Part shown: piece by piece, positions 29,582-38,611 of the stretch
Layout: every line of letters starts with the position of its first letter
Numbering within the stretch: the stretch's first letter is position 1
Origin: Streptomyces sp. NRRL F-4489
GTDB taxonomy: Bacteria > Actinomycetota > Actinomycetes > Streptomycetales > Streptomycetaceae
Length of the DNA: 41,296 bases
NCBI RefSeq assembly: GCF_001509485.1
Contig: NZ_LLZI01000250.1
Coordinates: 1 to 41,296 of the forward strand
Direction: 5' to 3'
Translations under genes and position numbers: made by a program
The notes under the pieces: generated by a model
What the model was told of the DNA's origin: nothing
Seen by the model: the letters and a program-made list of their open reading frames with translations, nothing else
Databases searched by the model: none

Positions 29582-29611
29582 CCCCGGCGGCGTCAGCGTT
29601 CGCCGCCGGGG
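29582..29611. terminator. Bidirectional terminator between convergent genes
   Basis: CCCCGGCGGCG (29582-29592) and CGCCGCCGGGG (29601-29611) form a perfect 11-bp stem with an 8-nt loop. The stop codon and last codons of the adenosyltransferase gene lie inside the hairpin. Confidence 0.65.
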
Positions 29612-30165
29612 ACCCACAGGACGTCGCCGACCTCCTTGTTCGCCGTCCGGGCGAGGATGAACAGGAGGTCGGAGAGGCGGTTGAGGTAGGTGGCGGTGAG
29701 CGGGTTCATGGTCTCGCCGTGCTCCTCCATCGCCGCCCAGGTGGAGCGTTCGGCGCGGCGGACGACCGTGCACGCCTGGTGGAGCAGGGCGGCGCCGGGC
29801 GTGCCGCCGGGGAGGATGAAGCTGCGGAGCTTCTCCAGACCGGCCAGGAAGCGGTCGCAGTCCGCCTCCAGCTTGTCGATATAGGACTGCTCGACCCGCA
29901 GCGGCGGGAATTCCGGGTCCGCCACCACGGGCGTCGAGAGGTCGGCGCCGACGTCGAAGAGGTCGTTCTGCACCCGCAGCAGCACCGCGGCGACCTCCTC
30001 GGGCAGCGAGCCCAGCGCCAGCGCGACGCCGATCGCCGCGTTGGCCTCGTTGGCGTCCGCGTACGCCGCGATCCGGGAATCGGTCTTGGCGGTCCGGCTC
30101 ATGTCGCCGAGCGCGGTGGTGCCCTTGTCGCCGGTACGGGTGTAGATGCGGGTCAGATTCACCAT
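29593..30165 (-). CDS. Cob(I)alamin adenosyltransferase, PduO type
   Basis: Enzyme of 190 aa transferring the 5-deoxyadenosyl group of ATP to cob(I)alamin, making adenosylcobalamin for mutases such as methylmalonyl-CoA mutase. Motifs are TRTGDKGTTALGD (9-21), the ATP-site loop, then RSFILPGGT, VVRRAERS and LNRLSDLLFILAR. Full length. Start ATG at 30165 lies 10 nt after the ABC permease stop and has no visible Shine-Dalgarno, so translation may depend on the upstream gene. M. tuberculosis carries the orthologue (Rv1314c) near the end of its atp operon. No room for a B12 riboswitch directly upstream. Confidence 0.94.
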   Translation of the reverse strand: MVNLTRIYTRTGDKGTTALGDMSRTAKTDSRIAAYADANEANAAIGVALALGSLPEEVAAVLLRVQNDLFDVGADLSTPVVADPEFPPLRVEQSYIDKLEADCDRFLAGLEKLRSFILPGGTPGAALLHQACTVVRRAERSTWAAMEEHGETMNPLTATYLNRLSDLLFILARTANKEVGDVLWVPGGER

Positions 30166-30175
30166 ACGGGCGAGA

Positions 30176-30931
30176 CTACGCCGCGGACCGCCGGAAGGCG
30201 CGGGTCCCCAGCGCCATCGCCAGGGCCGCGAAACCGGCCGCGACCAGCGCGCCGCGGAGCACCGCCGGGGAGCCGTAGTCCCCGGTGAACGCGGCCCGGA
30301 CCGCGTCCACGAGATAGCGCAGCGGCATCACGTGCGAGAGCGCGTCGAGCCAGCCGGGGGCCAGGGTCATCGGCAGCATCAGCCCGGACAGCAGCATCGA
30401 CGGCATGGTGACCGCGTTGATCACCGGCCCGAACTCCTGCGGCAGCCGCACCTTCAGCGCCAGCGCGTACGACAGCGAGGCCAGGGCGGCGGCCAGGACG
30501 GCGACGAACGCCAGGCCGGTGAGGATCCCGGCCAGCGGCGCGCGCAGCCCCAGCACCAGCGCGGCCAGCACCAGCAGCACCGCCTGGAAGACGAAGAGCA
30601 GCGCGTCGCGCAGCACCCGCCCCAGCAGCAGCGCGAGCCGGCTGACCGGTGTCACCCGCATCCGCTCCACCACCCCGTACTGCTTCTCGACGAGGAGGCC
30701 GAAACCGCAGAACGAGGCGCCGAACAGGGCGAGTTGGAGCAGTAGGCCGGGGACCAGCACCTGCCAGGAGGTGCCCGGCGCGGACAGCGGCAGCCGGGTC
30801 AGCAGCGGGCCGAAGAAGACCAGGTACAGCAGCGGCATCAGGACGCCGAAGAGCATCTGGAGGCGGGAGCGCAGGGTCTGGCGCGCGTAGCGGCCGAAGA
30901 CCAGCGCGGTGTCGGCGAGCAGCGGGGACAT
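30176..30931 (-). CDS. ABC-2 type transporter permease (DrrB-like)
   Basis: Membrane protein of 251 aa with six predicted spans. The ABC-2 domain motif RMRVTPVSRLALLLGRVLRD and MPLRYLVDAVRAAFTGDYG are typical of daunorubicin-resistance-type permeases. ATG at 30931 with AGGAGA upstream lies 7 nt after the ATPase stop. It forms an exporter with the preceding ATPase. The substrate is unknown: a drug, lipid or polyketide by family. Confidence 0.92.
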   Translation of the reverse strand: MSPLLADTALVFGRYARQTLRSRLQMLFGVLMPLLYLVFFGPLLTRLPLSAPGTSWQVLVPGLLLQLALFGASFCGFGLLVEKQYGVVERMRVTPVSRLALLLGRVLRDALLFVFQAVLLVLAALVLGLRAPLAGILTGLAFVAVLAAALASLSYALALKVRLPQEFGPVINAVTMPSMLLSGLMLPMTLAPGWLDALSHVMPLRYLVDAVRAAFTGDYGSPAVLRGALVAAGFAALAMALGTRAFRRSAA

Positions 30932-30938
30932 GTGTCTC

Positions 30939-31721
<783 letters not shown>

Positions 31722-31740
31722 GGCCCCAGAAAAACAGAGC

Positions 31741-31758
31741 CATTGAAAAATTGCAATG
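31741..31758. promoter_or_regulatory. Possible TetR operator in the divergent promoter region
   Basis: CATTGAAAAATTGCAATG has perfect 5-bp arms CATTG/CAATG. It is strikingly AT-rich for this genome and lies 19 nt upstream of the ABC ATPase start, between divergent genes, where TetR regulators usually bind. Confidence 0.5.
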
Positions 31759-31801
31759 CCCCCAAATGTTCAGGGAGTCCAGCGAGGGGTACGCTGAGGG
31801 C

Positions 31802-32443
31802 ATGGCAGAGGGGCTCAGGGAGCGGAAGAAGCGGCAGACCCGCCAGTACATCTCGGACGTGGCCACCGGGCTGTTCCTGGAGCGCGGCTTCGACGCGGTG
31901 ACCATCGCGGAGATCGCCCAGGCCGCGGACGTCTCCGTCAACACCGTCTACAACTACTTCCCGGCCAAGGAAGACCTCTTCTTCGACCGGAGCAAGGGCA
32001 TGGCCGACCGGCTCTCGCGCTTCGTGCGGGCCCGCGCCGAGGGGGAGTCGGCGGCCGCCGCGGTGCTGCGCGAGCTGCGCGACGAGGTGACCTGCGTCTC
32101 GCCCAAGGTCGGCCTGTTCGAGGGCTACGAGCGCTTCATGCGCGTCATCCACGGCTCGGCCGTCCTCCAGGCCAGCCTGTGGCGCCTCCAGCAGGAGCAG
32201 TACGTCAACTTGGAGGACACCCTGCGCAAGGAGACCGGCGCCGGTCCGGACGACCCCGCGCCGCATCTGATGGCCGGCCAGATCAACTGGGTCCACCAGA
32301 CCCTGATGTCCGCCATCGCGCAGGAGATGATGGCCGGCCGCGAGCCCGGCGAGGTCTCCCGCGAGGCGCTGGCCCTGCTGGACGACATGGAGGAGCTGCT
32401 CAGTGGGAAGGTCCTCAACTACGCGGTGCGGGCGGCCGGCTGA
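31802..32443 (+). CDS. TetR-family transcriptional regulator
   Basis: Regulator of 213 aa. The N-terminal helix-turn-helix is at about 34-53 (TIAEIAQAADVSVNTVYNYFPAKEDLF); the C-terminal ligand domain is variable. Start ATG at 31802 (MAEGLRERKKRQT); an in-frame ATG at 31751 lies in the likely operator. Divergent orientation to the DrrAB-like exporter suggests that it represses the exporter and itself and is released by the export substrate. Confidence 0.92.
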   Translation: MAEGLRERKKRQTRQYISDVATGLFLERGFDAVTIAEIAQAADVSVNTVYNYFPAKEDLFFDRSKGMADRLSRFVRARAEGESAAAAVLRELRDEVTCVSPKVGLFEGYERFMRVIHGSAVLQASLWRLQQEQYVNLEDTLRKETGAGPDDPAPHLMAGQINWVHQTLMSAIAQEMMAGREPGEVSREALALLDDMEELLSGKVLNYAVRAAG

Positions 32444-32632
32444 CGCTCCCCCGGGCCGCGCCGGTGTGATGTCCGTCATGGCTGCGGGCGCCCCGCCCCG
32501 AACGCCCTTGTCGGGCGCCCGGCGGCCCCGCGACAGGCCGGAGTGACGCGCATCTCTATGCCGCCAATCGGGCGCCGCCGACCGCTAACGTCGCATCCGA
32601 CCGTCAAATGCACAGGGTGTGAGGGGACAGCA

Positions 32633-33481
32633 GTGGCAAAGAAGCTTGCCGTCATCGGCGCCGGCCTCATGGGTTCCGGGATCGCGCAGGTCTCGGCCCA
32701 GGCGGGCTGGGACGTCGTGCTCCGGGACGTCACGGACGAGGCGCTGGCCCGCGGCAAGGGCGGTATCGCGGCCTCGTACGAGAAGTTCGTCGCCAAGGGC
32801 AAGCTGGAGGCGTCCGCCGCCGAGCAGGCGCTGGCCCGCATCACCACCACCACCGACCTGGACGCCGCCGCCGACGCGGACCTCGTCGTGGAGGCGGTCT
32901 TCGAGAAGATCGAGGTGAAGCGGGAGATCTTCCGGACGCTGGACAAGCTCGTCAAGGACGACGCGGTGCTGGCCTCCAACACCTCCGCGATCCCGATCAC
33001 CAAGATCGCCGCGGCCACCTCCCGGCCCGAGCGGGTGGTGGGCACCCACTTCTTCTCGCCCGTACCGCTGATGCAGCTGTGCGAGCTGGTCCGGGGCTAC
33101 AAGACCAGCGACGAAACGCTCGCCACCGCGCGGGAGTTCGCCGAGTCGGTCGGCAAGACCTGCGTGGTGGTCAACCGCGACGTGGCCGGCTTCGTCACCA
33201 CCCGGCTCATCTCCGCCCTCGTGGTCGAGGCCGCCAAGCTCTACGAGTCCGGGGTGGCCACCGCCGAGGACATCGACACCGCCTGCAAGCTGGGCTTCGG
33301 CCACGCGATGGGGCCGCTGGCCACCGCCGACCTGACCGGCGTGGACATCCTGCTGCACGCCACCGAGAACATCTACACCGAGTCCCAGGACGAGAAGTTC
33401 GCGCCGCCGGAGATCATGCGCCGCATGGTCGACGCGGGGGACATCGGCCGCAAGAGCGGGCAGGGCTTCTACGCCCACTGA
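32633..33481 (+). CDS. 3-Hydroxybutyryl-CoA dehydrogenase family protein
   Basis: Enzyme of 282 aa oxidising L-3-hydroxyacyl-CoA to 3-ketoacyl-CoA (or the reverse) with NAD(P). Rossmann loop GAGLMGSGIAQ is at 9-19; active-site residues are S115 in SNTSAI, H139 in GTHFFSPVPLMQL and E151; C-terminal domain contains VVNRDVAGFVTTRL. Similar to FadB2/Hbd. GTG at 32633 with GAGGGGAC at 32621-32628. Likely role in butyryl-CoA supply or fatty-acid oxidation. Single gene closed by the hairpin at 33510-33532. Confidence 0.94.
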   Translation: MAKKLAVIGAGLMGSGIAQVSAQAGWDVVLRDVTDEALARGKGGIAASYEKFVAKGKLEASAAEQALARITTTTDLDAAADADLVVEAVFEKIEVKREIFRTLDKLVKDDAVLASNTSAIPITKIAAATSRPERVVGTHFFSPVPLMQLCELVRGYKTSDETLATAREFAESVGKTCVVVNRDVAGFVTTRLISALVVEAAKLYESGVATAEDIDTACKLGFGHAMGPLATADLTGVDILLHATENIYTESQDEKFAPPEIMRRMVDAGDIGRKSGQGFYAH

Positions 33482-33509
33482 TACCGCTGACGCCGCGTCA
33501 ACGCCGGAC

Positions 33510-33532
33510 CCCGGCGGGATCACCCCGCCGGG
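33510..33532 (+). terminator. Terminator hairpin after the 3-hydroxyacyl-CoA dehydrogenase gene
   Basis: CCCGGCGGG (33510-33518) and CCCGCCGGG (33524-33532) form a perfect 9-bp stem with a 5-nt loop, followed by TGATTTCGGT. It begins 28 nt after the stop. Confidence 0.65.
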
Positions 33533-33636
33533 TGATTTCGGTATCGGTTCGCTTACAGACGGCAACTTCGCCGTATGAGAGGCAGTCAGATCGGTATACG
33601 ACAATGCACCACAACCCATGACATCGGGGAGCGCAT

Positions 33637-33960
33637 ATGCACATCAGGGGCGACCACGCCGAGCTGGTCGTCGGGGGGCGCCTCGACGTCCGCAGCGCGG
33701 CGGACGCCCGTACGGTCCTGCACACCGCGGTGGACTCCGGCCGCGGTGATCTGGTGCTGGACCTGACCGAGCTGGATTCCTGGGACGCCACCGGCCTCGG
33801 CGTGATCATGGGCGCGCACCGCCGGGCCGGGCGGAACAACCGCCGGCTGGTGCTGCGCGGGGTGCCGCCGCAGATGCAGCGCCTGCTGGTCGCCACCCGG
33901 CTCCACCGCATCCTCGCGATCGAGGGCGGGATCGAGGCGGAGTCGCTGCCGAGGGTGTGA
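33637..33960 (+). CDS. STAS-domain protein (anti-anti-sigma-factor-like)
   Basis: Single STAS domain (107 aa): GGRLDVRSAADARTVLHTAV, LVLDLTELDSWDATGLGVIMGAHRRA, and a C-terminal helix pair. Such proteins bind anti-sigma kinases and are inactivated when a Ser in the DS(S/T)G loop is phosphorylated. Here the loop is D50-A51-T52-G53, so the usual Ser is Ala; only the following Thr could accept phosphate. ATG at 33637 with GGGGAG upstream. No anti-sigma kinase gene is adjacent. The next gene, 309 nt downstream, is a large ATPase. Confidence 0.9.
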   Translation: MHIRGDHAELVVGGRLDVRSAADARTVLHTAVDSGRGDLVLDLTELDSWDATGLGVIMGAHRRAGRNNRRLVLRGVPPQMQRLLVATRLHRILAIEGGIEAESLPRV

Positions 33961-34269
33961 GGGCCGGGGCCCGCTCGCGTACGGGGACGGGTCGGGGTCC
34001 GGAGACCGGGGCTGCTTCCGGGCGGCGTCAGCGGTCAGCGGGATGAATGCCGCGGAGCGGATATCTCCCTCATTCCGGTGCGTTTCCGTCAAGGTGCCAC
34101 CCCGCCGGTGCCCCGCCGCGGGGCGCCGTCTATGGTTCGGTTCCCCGCCGTATGCCATCATCCCGGCGGGGCACCGGACCAGACGCGACGGCTGAGGAAG
34201 ATCCGCCGGAGCCGGGGGAGTGCGGACGGCCGGAAGCACCGACGGCACGCACATCTGGGAGCTTGCAGC
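33961..34269. other. Gap between the STAS gene and the STAND-like ATPase gene
   Basis: Stretch of 309 nt. It contains a GCCCC-GCCGC-GGGGC hairpin (about 34110-34124) and a -10-like TATGGT near 34131, but no clear promoter pair. The ATPase ribosome binding site is GGGAG at 34256-34260. An in-frame ATG at 34078 would extend the ATPase by 64 Arg-rich residues without a ribosome binding site; I take it as non-coding. Confidence 0.4.
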
Positions 34270-37053
34270 ATGGACCCGAACACCCAGCGGGGACCCGAGG
34301 AGCACGGCGAGCGGAACGGCCCGGCCGGGCCGCCGGCCGCCGGCGCCGCCGGGTCCGCCGGCCGGCAGGGCGGATCCGGCGGGCTCGCCCGGGTCGTCCG
34401 GCTGGTCTCCGGCGACTACCTCGTCACCGTCAACCCCGTCGACGGCTGCGAGATACAGCCCTGCCCGCCCGGGGAGCGCCCCGCCCGCCCGGAGAAGCGC
34501 GACCCCGAGGAGCGCGCCGCCGCGGCCCGCGCCGCCCGGCCCCCGGCCCCGGCCGGACCGCTCTCCTTCGCCGGCCACGAACTGCCCCTCGAAGAGCGCG
34601 CCGAGGACACCGCCCGGCTCGTCCGGCTGCTCACCCGCGGCCGCTCGGTCCGCGTCACCGGCCCCGCCGGATCCGGCCGCACCCGGCTGCTGGACGAGGT
34701 CGCCGGCCAGCTCGACGGCCTCGCCCCGGACGGCGTGGTCCGCCTCTCCGGCTACCACCGCGGCGTCACCGACGTCCTGTACGCGCTGTTCGCCGCCGTC
34801 TACCGCGCCCCGCAGCACCGCCCCGACCGGCCCGAGCTGCTGCGCCTGCTCGGCGGTATCGGCGCCGTCGTCGTCCTGGACGACCTGGAGTTCGGCGGCG
34901 CCGCGCTGGACGAACTCCTCGACGCCACCCCCGAGTGCGCCTTCCTCCTCGCCGCCACCCCCGACGTCCCGGCCCCCAGCGCCGACGCGCACGTCGAGGA
35001 GGTCTTCCTCGGCGGGATCAGCCGGGAGGCCGGGACGCGGCTGCTGGAGCGGGCCGTGGAGCGCCCGCTGACCAAGGACGAGAAGTCCTGGGCCGCCGAC
35101 CTGTGGTTCGAGTCCGAGGGGCGGCCGCTGCGGTTCGTCCAGGCCGCGGCGCTGCTCCGGCAGCGCGACCGGGCCCGCACCGCGCCCGGCGCCCTGGACG
35201 ACGGCTACGGGCTCTTCCCGGAGGAGGGCGCGGAGGGGCCGGACGGCGCGGACGGCGCCGAGGCGGGCCCGCTGCCGGAGCTCGGCGAGGCCGCCGCGCC
35301 CGCCCCGCTGCTCGCCGCCCGGCTCGGCACCGCCGCCCAGGAGGCGCTCCGCTTCGCGGTCGCCCTCGGCGGCGAGGTCCCGCACCAGACGCATCTGCCC
35401 GCCCTCACCCAGGACACCCACGCCGACGCCGCCCTCGGCGAACTCCTCGGCTGCGGCCTGATCAGCCCGGCCGGCGGCCACTACCGGCTCGCCGGCACCG
35501 TACGGGATCAGCTGGCCGCCGCCGGCTACGGCGACGACGCCGCCGAGCGGGCGCACACCGCCGCCCAGCACTACGCCTGGTGGGCCGGGCACCCCTCGGT
35601 CACCCCGGAGCGGGCCGCCGCCGAGTCCGACGCGGTGCTGGCCGCCATGAGCGTGCTGACCGGCAGCCGCGCAAAGGGCCACCCGGCCGCCGCGGTGCTG
35701 CTGGCCCGCACCGCCGCGCCCGCGTTCGCCGCTGCGCTGCACTGGAGCGCCTGGGAGCGCGCCCTGCGGCACGGCCAGGAGGCCGCCCGGCTCGCCGGGG
35801 AGGTCGCCGAGGAGGCGTACTTCCACCACGACCTGGGCGTACTGGCGCTGTGCGGCGGGCAGGTCGACCGGGCGCGCGCGGAGCTGGAGGCGTCCATCGG
35901 GCTGCGCGGGGTGCTCTCCGACCGGGACGGCGCGGTCGCCGGGCGGCGGGCCCTCGCCCTGGTCATCGACCGGGCCCGGGCCGCCTCGGCGGACGCCCCG
36001 ACGACCATGCTCTCCTCCGTCGCCCCGGCCGGACCGGGCACGCCGGACGAGTCCGGGACGGGTGCCGGTGCCCAGTCGCCGGACGCCGTCTCGACCACCA
36101 AGCTCCCCGCCGTCACCGGCACCGAGGGCCCGGCCACCACGGTCACCGCCCGGCCGCCCGCCGCGGGCGCGGCCCTGGGGGCCACCGCCGCCACCGCGGC
36201 CGTCCCGGCCGCCAAGGCCGCCGCGGCCACCGGCGCGTCCCCCGCGGCCGGTCCCCGGGCCGGCACCGCGGCCCGTCCCGGCGCCGGCGGCGTACGGTCC
36301 GGGGTCCGCCGCACCAGCCGCCGCAACCTCATCGCGGCCGGCGCCGGCGTGCTGCTGGCCGCCGTCGTCGGCACCGTCGTCACCCTCGGCATGACCTCCG
36401 GCGACGCCGCCCCGCACGACGGCAAGGTCACCACCGACAACTCCCCGACGCCCGGCGGCGACACCCAGGACCCGGCGCTGGAGCCCGGCACCGGCCCCGG
36501 CCTGCCGCCCACCGGCGGCACCACCCGGCCCGGCGCCCCCGGCACCCCGGGCCACCGGCCCAGCACCTCGCCGTCCGCCCCCGGCACCACCGGCGCCCCC
36601 AGCGGCACCGGCAGCCCCAGCGACCCCACCACCGGGCCGACCGGCACGGACGGCGGGACGGGCTCGCCCACCGGCAGCCCGACCCACCGCCCCACCCACT
36701 CGCCGACCGGTACGCCCACGGGCCCCGGCCCGACCGGGTCGCCCACCGACCCGCAGCCGACCGGCTCGACCGGCACGCCGACCGGGGGGACGCCGACCTC
36801 CGGCGGGACCTCCTCCGGGGGCACCTCGTCGGGCGGCTCGTCCACGGGCGGCTCGTCGTCGGGCGGTTCGACGTCGGGCGGGTCGTCGACGGGCGGTTCG
36901 CCGTCGGGCGGCTCGTCCACCGGCGGCAGCCCGTCCGGCTCCAGCTCCGCGGTGGCGCCGAACGCCGGGACCGGCCAGGACACCGCACCGCCGTCATCCG
37001 GCCAGCCGTCATCCGGCCAGCCGTCCTCCGGCCAGGGCAGCCCGACCGCCTGA
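34270..37053 (+). CDS. Large membrane-anchored STAND-like ATPase with exported low-complexity tail
   Basis: Protein of 927 aa. Residues about 1-33 are low complexity; LARVVRLVSGDYLVTVNPVDG follows. The NTPase has Walker A GPAGSGRT (131-138) and Walker B VVVLDD (200-205). Residues about 348-437 look like a winged helix (LGTAAQEALRFAVALGG...LGELLGCGLISPAGGHYRLAGTVRDQL), and about 477-577 are TPR-like helices (YFHHDLGVLALCGGQVDRARAELEASI). This order matches STAND/NB-ARC regulators. After an Ala/Thr/Pro linker an Arg-rich stop and one span (about 686-708) put the last 220 residues outside; these are almost only Gly, Ser, Thr and Pro with GGSS and QPSSG repeats. Function unknown; signalling is inferred. 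Confidence 0.85.
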   Translation: MDPNTQRGPEEHGERNGPAGPPAAGAAGSAGRQGGSGGLARVVRLVSGDYLVTVNPVDGCEIQPCPPGERPARPEKRDPEERAAAARAARPPAPAGPLSFAGHELPLEERAEDTARLVRLLTRGRSVRVTGPAGSGRTRLLDEVAGQLDGLAPDGVVRLSGYHRGVTDVLYALFAAVYRAPQHRPDRPELLRLLGGIGAVVVLDDLEFGGAALDELLDATPECAFLLAATPDVPAPSADAHVEEVFLGGISREAGTRLLERAVERPLTKDEKSWAADLWFESEGRPLRFVQAAALLRQRDRARTAPGALDDGYGLFPEEGAEGPDGADGAEAGPLPELGEAAAPAPLLAARLGTAAQEALRFAVALGGEVPHQTHLPALTQDTHADAALGELLGCGLISPAGGHYRLAGTVRDQLAAAGYGDDAAERAHTAAQHYAWWAGHPSVTPERAAAESDAVLAAMSVLTGSRAKGHPAAAVLLARTAAPAFAAALHWSAWERALRHGQEAARLAGEVAEEAYFHHDLGVLALCGGQVDRARAELEASIGLRGVLSDRDGAVAGRRALALVIDRARAASADAPTTMLSSVAPAGPGTPDESGTGAGAQSPDAVSTTKLPAVTGTEGPATTVTARPPAAGAALGATAATAAVPAAKAAAATGASPAAGPRAGTAARPGAGGVRSGVRRTSRRNLIAAGAGVLLAAVVGTVVTLGMTSGDAAPHDGKVTTDNSPTPGGDTQDPALEPGTGPGLPPTGGTTRPGAPGTPGHRPSTSPSAPGTTGAPSGTGSPSDPTTGPTGTDGGTGSPTGSPTHRPTHSPTGTPTGPGPTGSPTDPQPTGSTGTPTGGTPTSGGTSSGGTSSGGSSTGGSSSGGSTSGGSSTGGSPSGGSSTGGSPSGSSSAVAPNAGTGQDTAPPSSGQPSSGQPSSGQGSPTA
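36825..37040 (+). repeat. Coding repeats in the exported tail of the STAND-like ATPase
   Basis: Degenerate 12-18-nt units encode GGTSS/GGSST repeats (about 36825-36945), and a 15-nt unit encoding QPSSG is repeated near 37000-37036. Likely a flexible wall-spanning spacer and possibly a target for O-glycosylation. Confidence 0.65.
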
Positions 37054-37061
37054 CCCCGTAC

Positions 37062-37162
37062 GCCCCGTGCGCCCCACCCGCCGCACGGGGCACCGGAGCC
37101 TCAGCACAACGGCCCGGTACGCACCGCCCGCCGAAGAAGGCGGACGAGGCGTACCGGGCCGT
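37062..37162. terminator. Double bidirectional terminator between convergent genes
   Basis: The first stem is GCCCCGTGCG (37062-37071) with CGCACGGGGC (37082-37091). The second is a perfect 14-bp stem ACGGCCCGGTACGC (37109-37122) with GCGTACCGGGCCGT (37149-37162), with a nested CCGCC-GAAGAA-GGCGG (37128-37143). They fill the gap between the ATPase stop and the nucS stop. Confidence 0.8.
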
Positions 37163-37185
37163 CGTCGCGGGGCCGGGCGCGGCGG

Positions 37186-37848
37186 TCAGAACAGCCGCAG
37201 CTTGTCGTCCTCGATACCGCGCAGCGCGTCGTAGTCCAGCACCACGCAGCCGATACCGCGGTCGGTGGCCAGCACCCGCGCCTGCGGCTTGATCTCCTGA
37301 GCTGCGAAGACGCCCTTCACCGGGGCGAGGTGCGGATCGCGGTTGAGGAGTTCGAGGTAGCGGGTGAGCTGCTCCACACCGTCGATCTCCCCGCGCCGCT
37401 TGATCTCCACGGCGACGGTCTGGCCATCGGCGTCCCGGCACAAGATATCCACCGGCCCGATGGCGGTGGGGTATTCACGCCGAATCAGCGAGTAGCCCTC
37501 GCCGAGTGTCTCGATCCGGTCGGCGAGCAGTTCCTGGAGGTGGGCCTCCACCCCGTCCTTGATGAGTCCGGGGTCCACGCCGAGCTCGTGCGAGGAGTCG
37601 TGCAGGATCTCCTCCAGGGTGATGATGAGCTTCTCGCCGCCCTTGTTCTCCACCGTCCAGACGCTGCCGTCGCCCTCCTTCAGGGAGCAGGGCGGCGACA
37701 TCCAGTTGAGGGGTTTGTAGGCCCGGTCGTCCGCGTGGATGGAGACGGAGCCGTCCGCCTTCACGAGGATGAGGCGGGGGGCGGAGGGGAGATGAGCGGT
37801 GAGCCGCCCCGCGTAGTCCACGGAGCAGCGGGCGATGACGAGACGCAT
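37186..37848 (-). CDS. nucS: Mismatch-specific endonuclease NucS/EndoMS
   Basis: Enzyme of 220 aa that cuts both strands at mismatches and provides the non-canonical mismatch repair of actinobacteria and archaea that lack MutS/MutL. The C-terminal RecB-like nuclease core is [22 protein letters not shown] with D134, E148 and K150 of the PD-(D/E)xK motif, then Q160 and Y164. The C-terminus ends DDKLRLF, like the sliding-clamp-binding tails of this family. Start ATG at 37848 ([12 protein letters not shown]); longer in-frame starts upstream do not match the family. Confidence 0.96.
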   Translation of the reverse strand: MRLVIARCSVDYAGRLTAHLPSAPRLILVKADGSVSIHADDRAYKPLNWMSPPCSLKEGDGSVWTVENKGGEKLIITLEEILHDSSHELGVDPGLIKDGVEAHLQELLADRIETLGEGYSLIRREYPTAIGPVDILCRDADGQTVAVEIKRRGEIDGVEQLTRYLELLNRDPHLAPVKGVFAAQEIKPQARVLATDRGIGCVVLDYDALRGIEDDKLRLF

Positions 37849-38101
37849 GGTGCGCCACGCTACTCGAACCAGGGCCGTCGGCGCGATTCGCCCCTGGCCC
37901 GGCCGCCCTTTACGGGGGAAACCCCCGCACCCCCGGCGCCCGTCCTTGGCCGGTTGTCTCCGCATTCTCCTGGTGCGGGCCCCTTGCGCGGCATACGGTT
38001 GACGCGGGGGGTCGTGAGGCGGACACGCTCTGTCGCGAATTCCCCTTGTCCCATCCCGTCAGGCCCCGACCGTCCCGGCGGGGCCGCGAGAGGAGAACCT
38101 C

Positions 38102-38494
38102 ATGTCGCTCGACGTCTCACCGGCCCTCCTCGAACAGGCCGAGCGAGGCGAGGTCGACGAAGCCGCGTTTGTCGACTGCGTCCGGACGTCCCTGCCCTAC
38201 GCGTGGGGGATGATCAGCTCTTTGGTGGCCCGGCTGCAGGCGGACGGCGGGGAGTTCGCCGACAACCAGACGCCGCCGCCGGACGAGCAGGCGCGCGGCC
38301 AGCTGCTGCGCGCACTGGCGAGTGACGCCATCCGCGGCTCGCTGGAGCGTCACTTCGGTGTGCGCCTCGCCTTCCAGAACTGCCACCGGGTCGCGGTCTT
38401 CCCGCACGACCCGGCCGCCGACGAGCGGCTGGCCCGTTTCACCTCCATACGCGGCCAGCTGCTGAACCAGTCGCCCGAACTCCGCGACTGCTGA
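38102..38494 (+). CDS. SCO5389-family protein of unknown function
   Basis: Protein of 130 aa, no signal peptide or membrane span. It is mostly helical, with VDCVRTSLPYAWGMISSLVARLQ, the spacer DNQTPPPDEQARGQLLRALASDAIRGSLERHFGV and a C-terminal AFQNCHRVAVFP segment. It corresponds to a Streptomyces family that I recall as SCO5389-like, next to nucS. Function unknown. ATG with GAGAGGAGA upstream. Divergent from nucS with a 253-nt gap. Confidence 0.88.
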   Translation: MSLDVSPALLEQAERGEVDEAAFVDCVRTSLPYAWGMISSLVARLQADGGEFADNQTPPPDEQARGQLLRALASDAIRGSLERHFGVRLAFQNCHRVAVFPHDPAADERLARFTSIRGQLLNQSPELRDC

Positions 38495-38611
38495 TCGGAG
38501 TTGCTGCCGCTGAGCCGTCCGCCGGGGCACCCTCCGGGGGCGCGCGCCGGCGGCAGCACCACCGACCAGCCGTGCCGGACCCCGCGCGCCCCGCCGCCCG
38601 CTCCGGCGGGG

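Noticed and set aside
30166..30175. B12 riboswitch before the adenosyltransferase
   Set aside because: Only 10 nt separate it from the permease gene; no B12 box seen in the permease end.
32444..32632. Extra short gene between TetR and the 3-hydroxyacyl-CoA dehydrogenase
   Set aside because: The in-frame extension from 32543 lacks a ribosome binding site and does not match the family N-terminus.
33586..36699. Open - strand frame of 1037 codons, and a + strand frame 34047-37292
   Set aside because: Both are Arg/Gly/Pro-rich shadows of the STAND-like ATPase, which has Walker motifs and proper codon bias.
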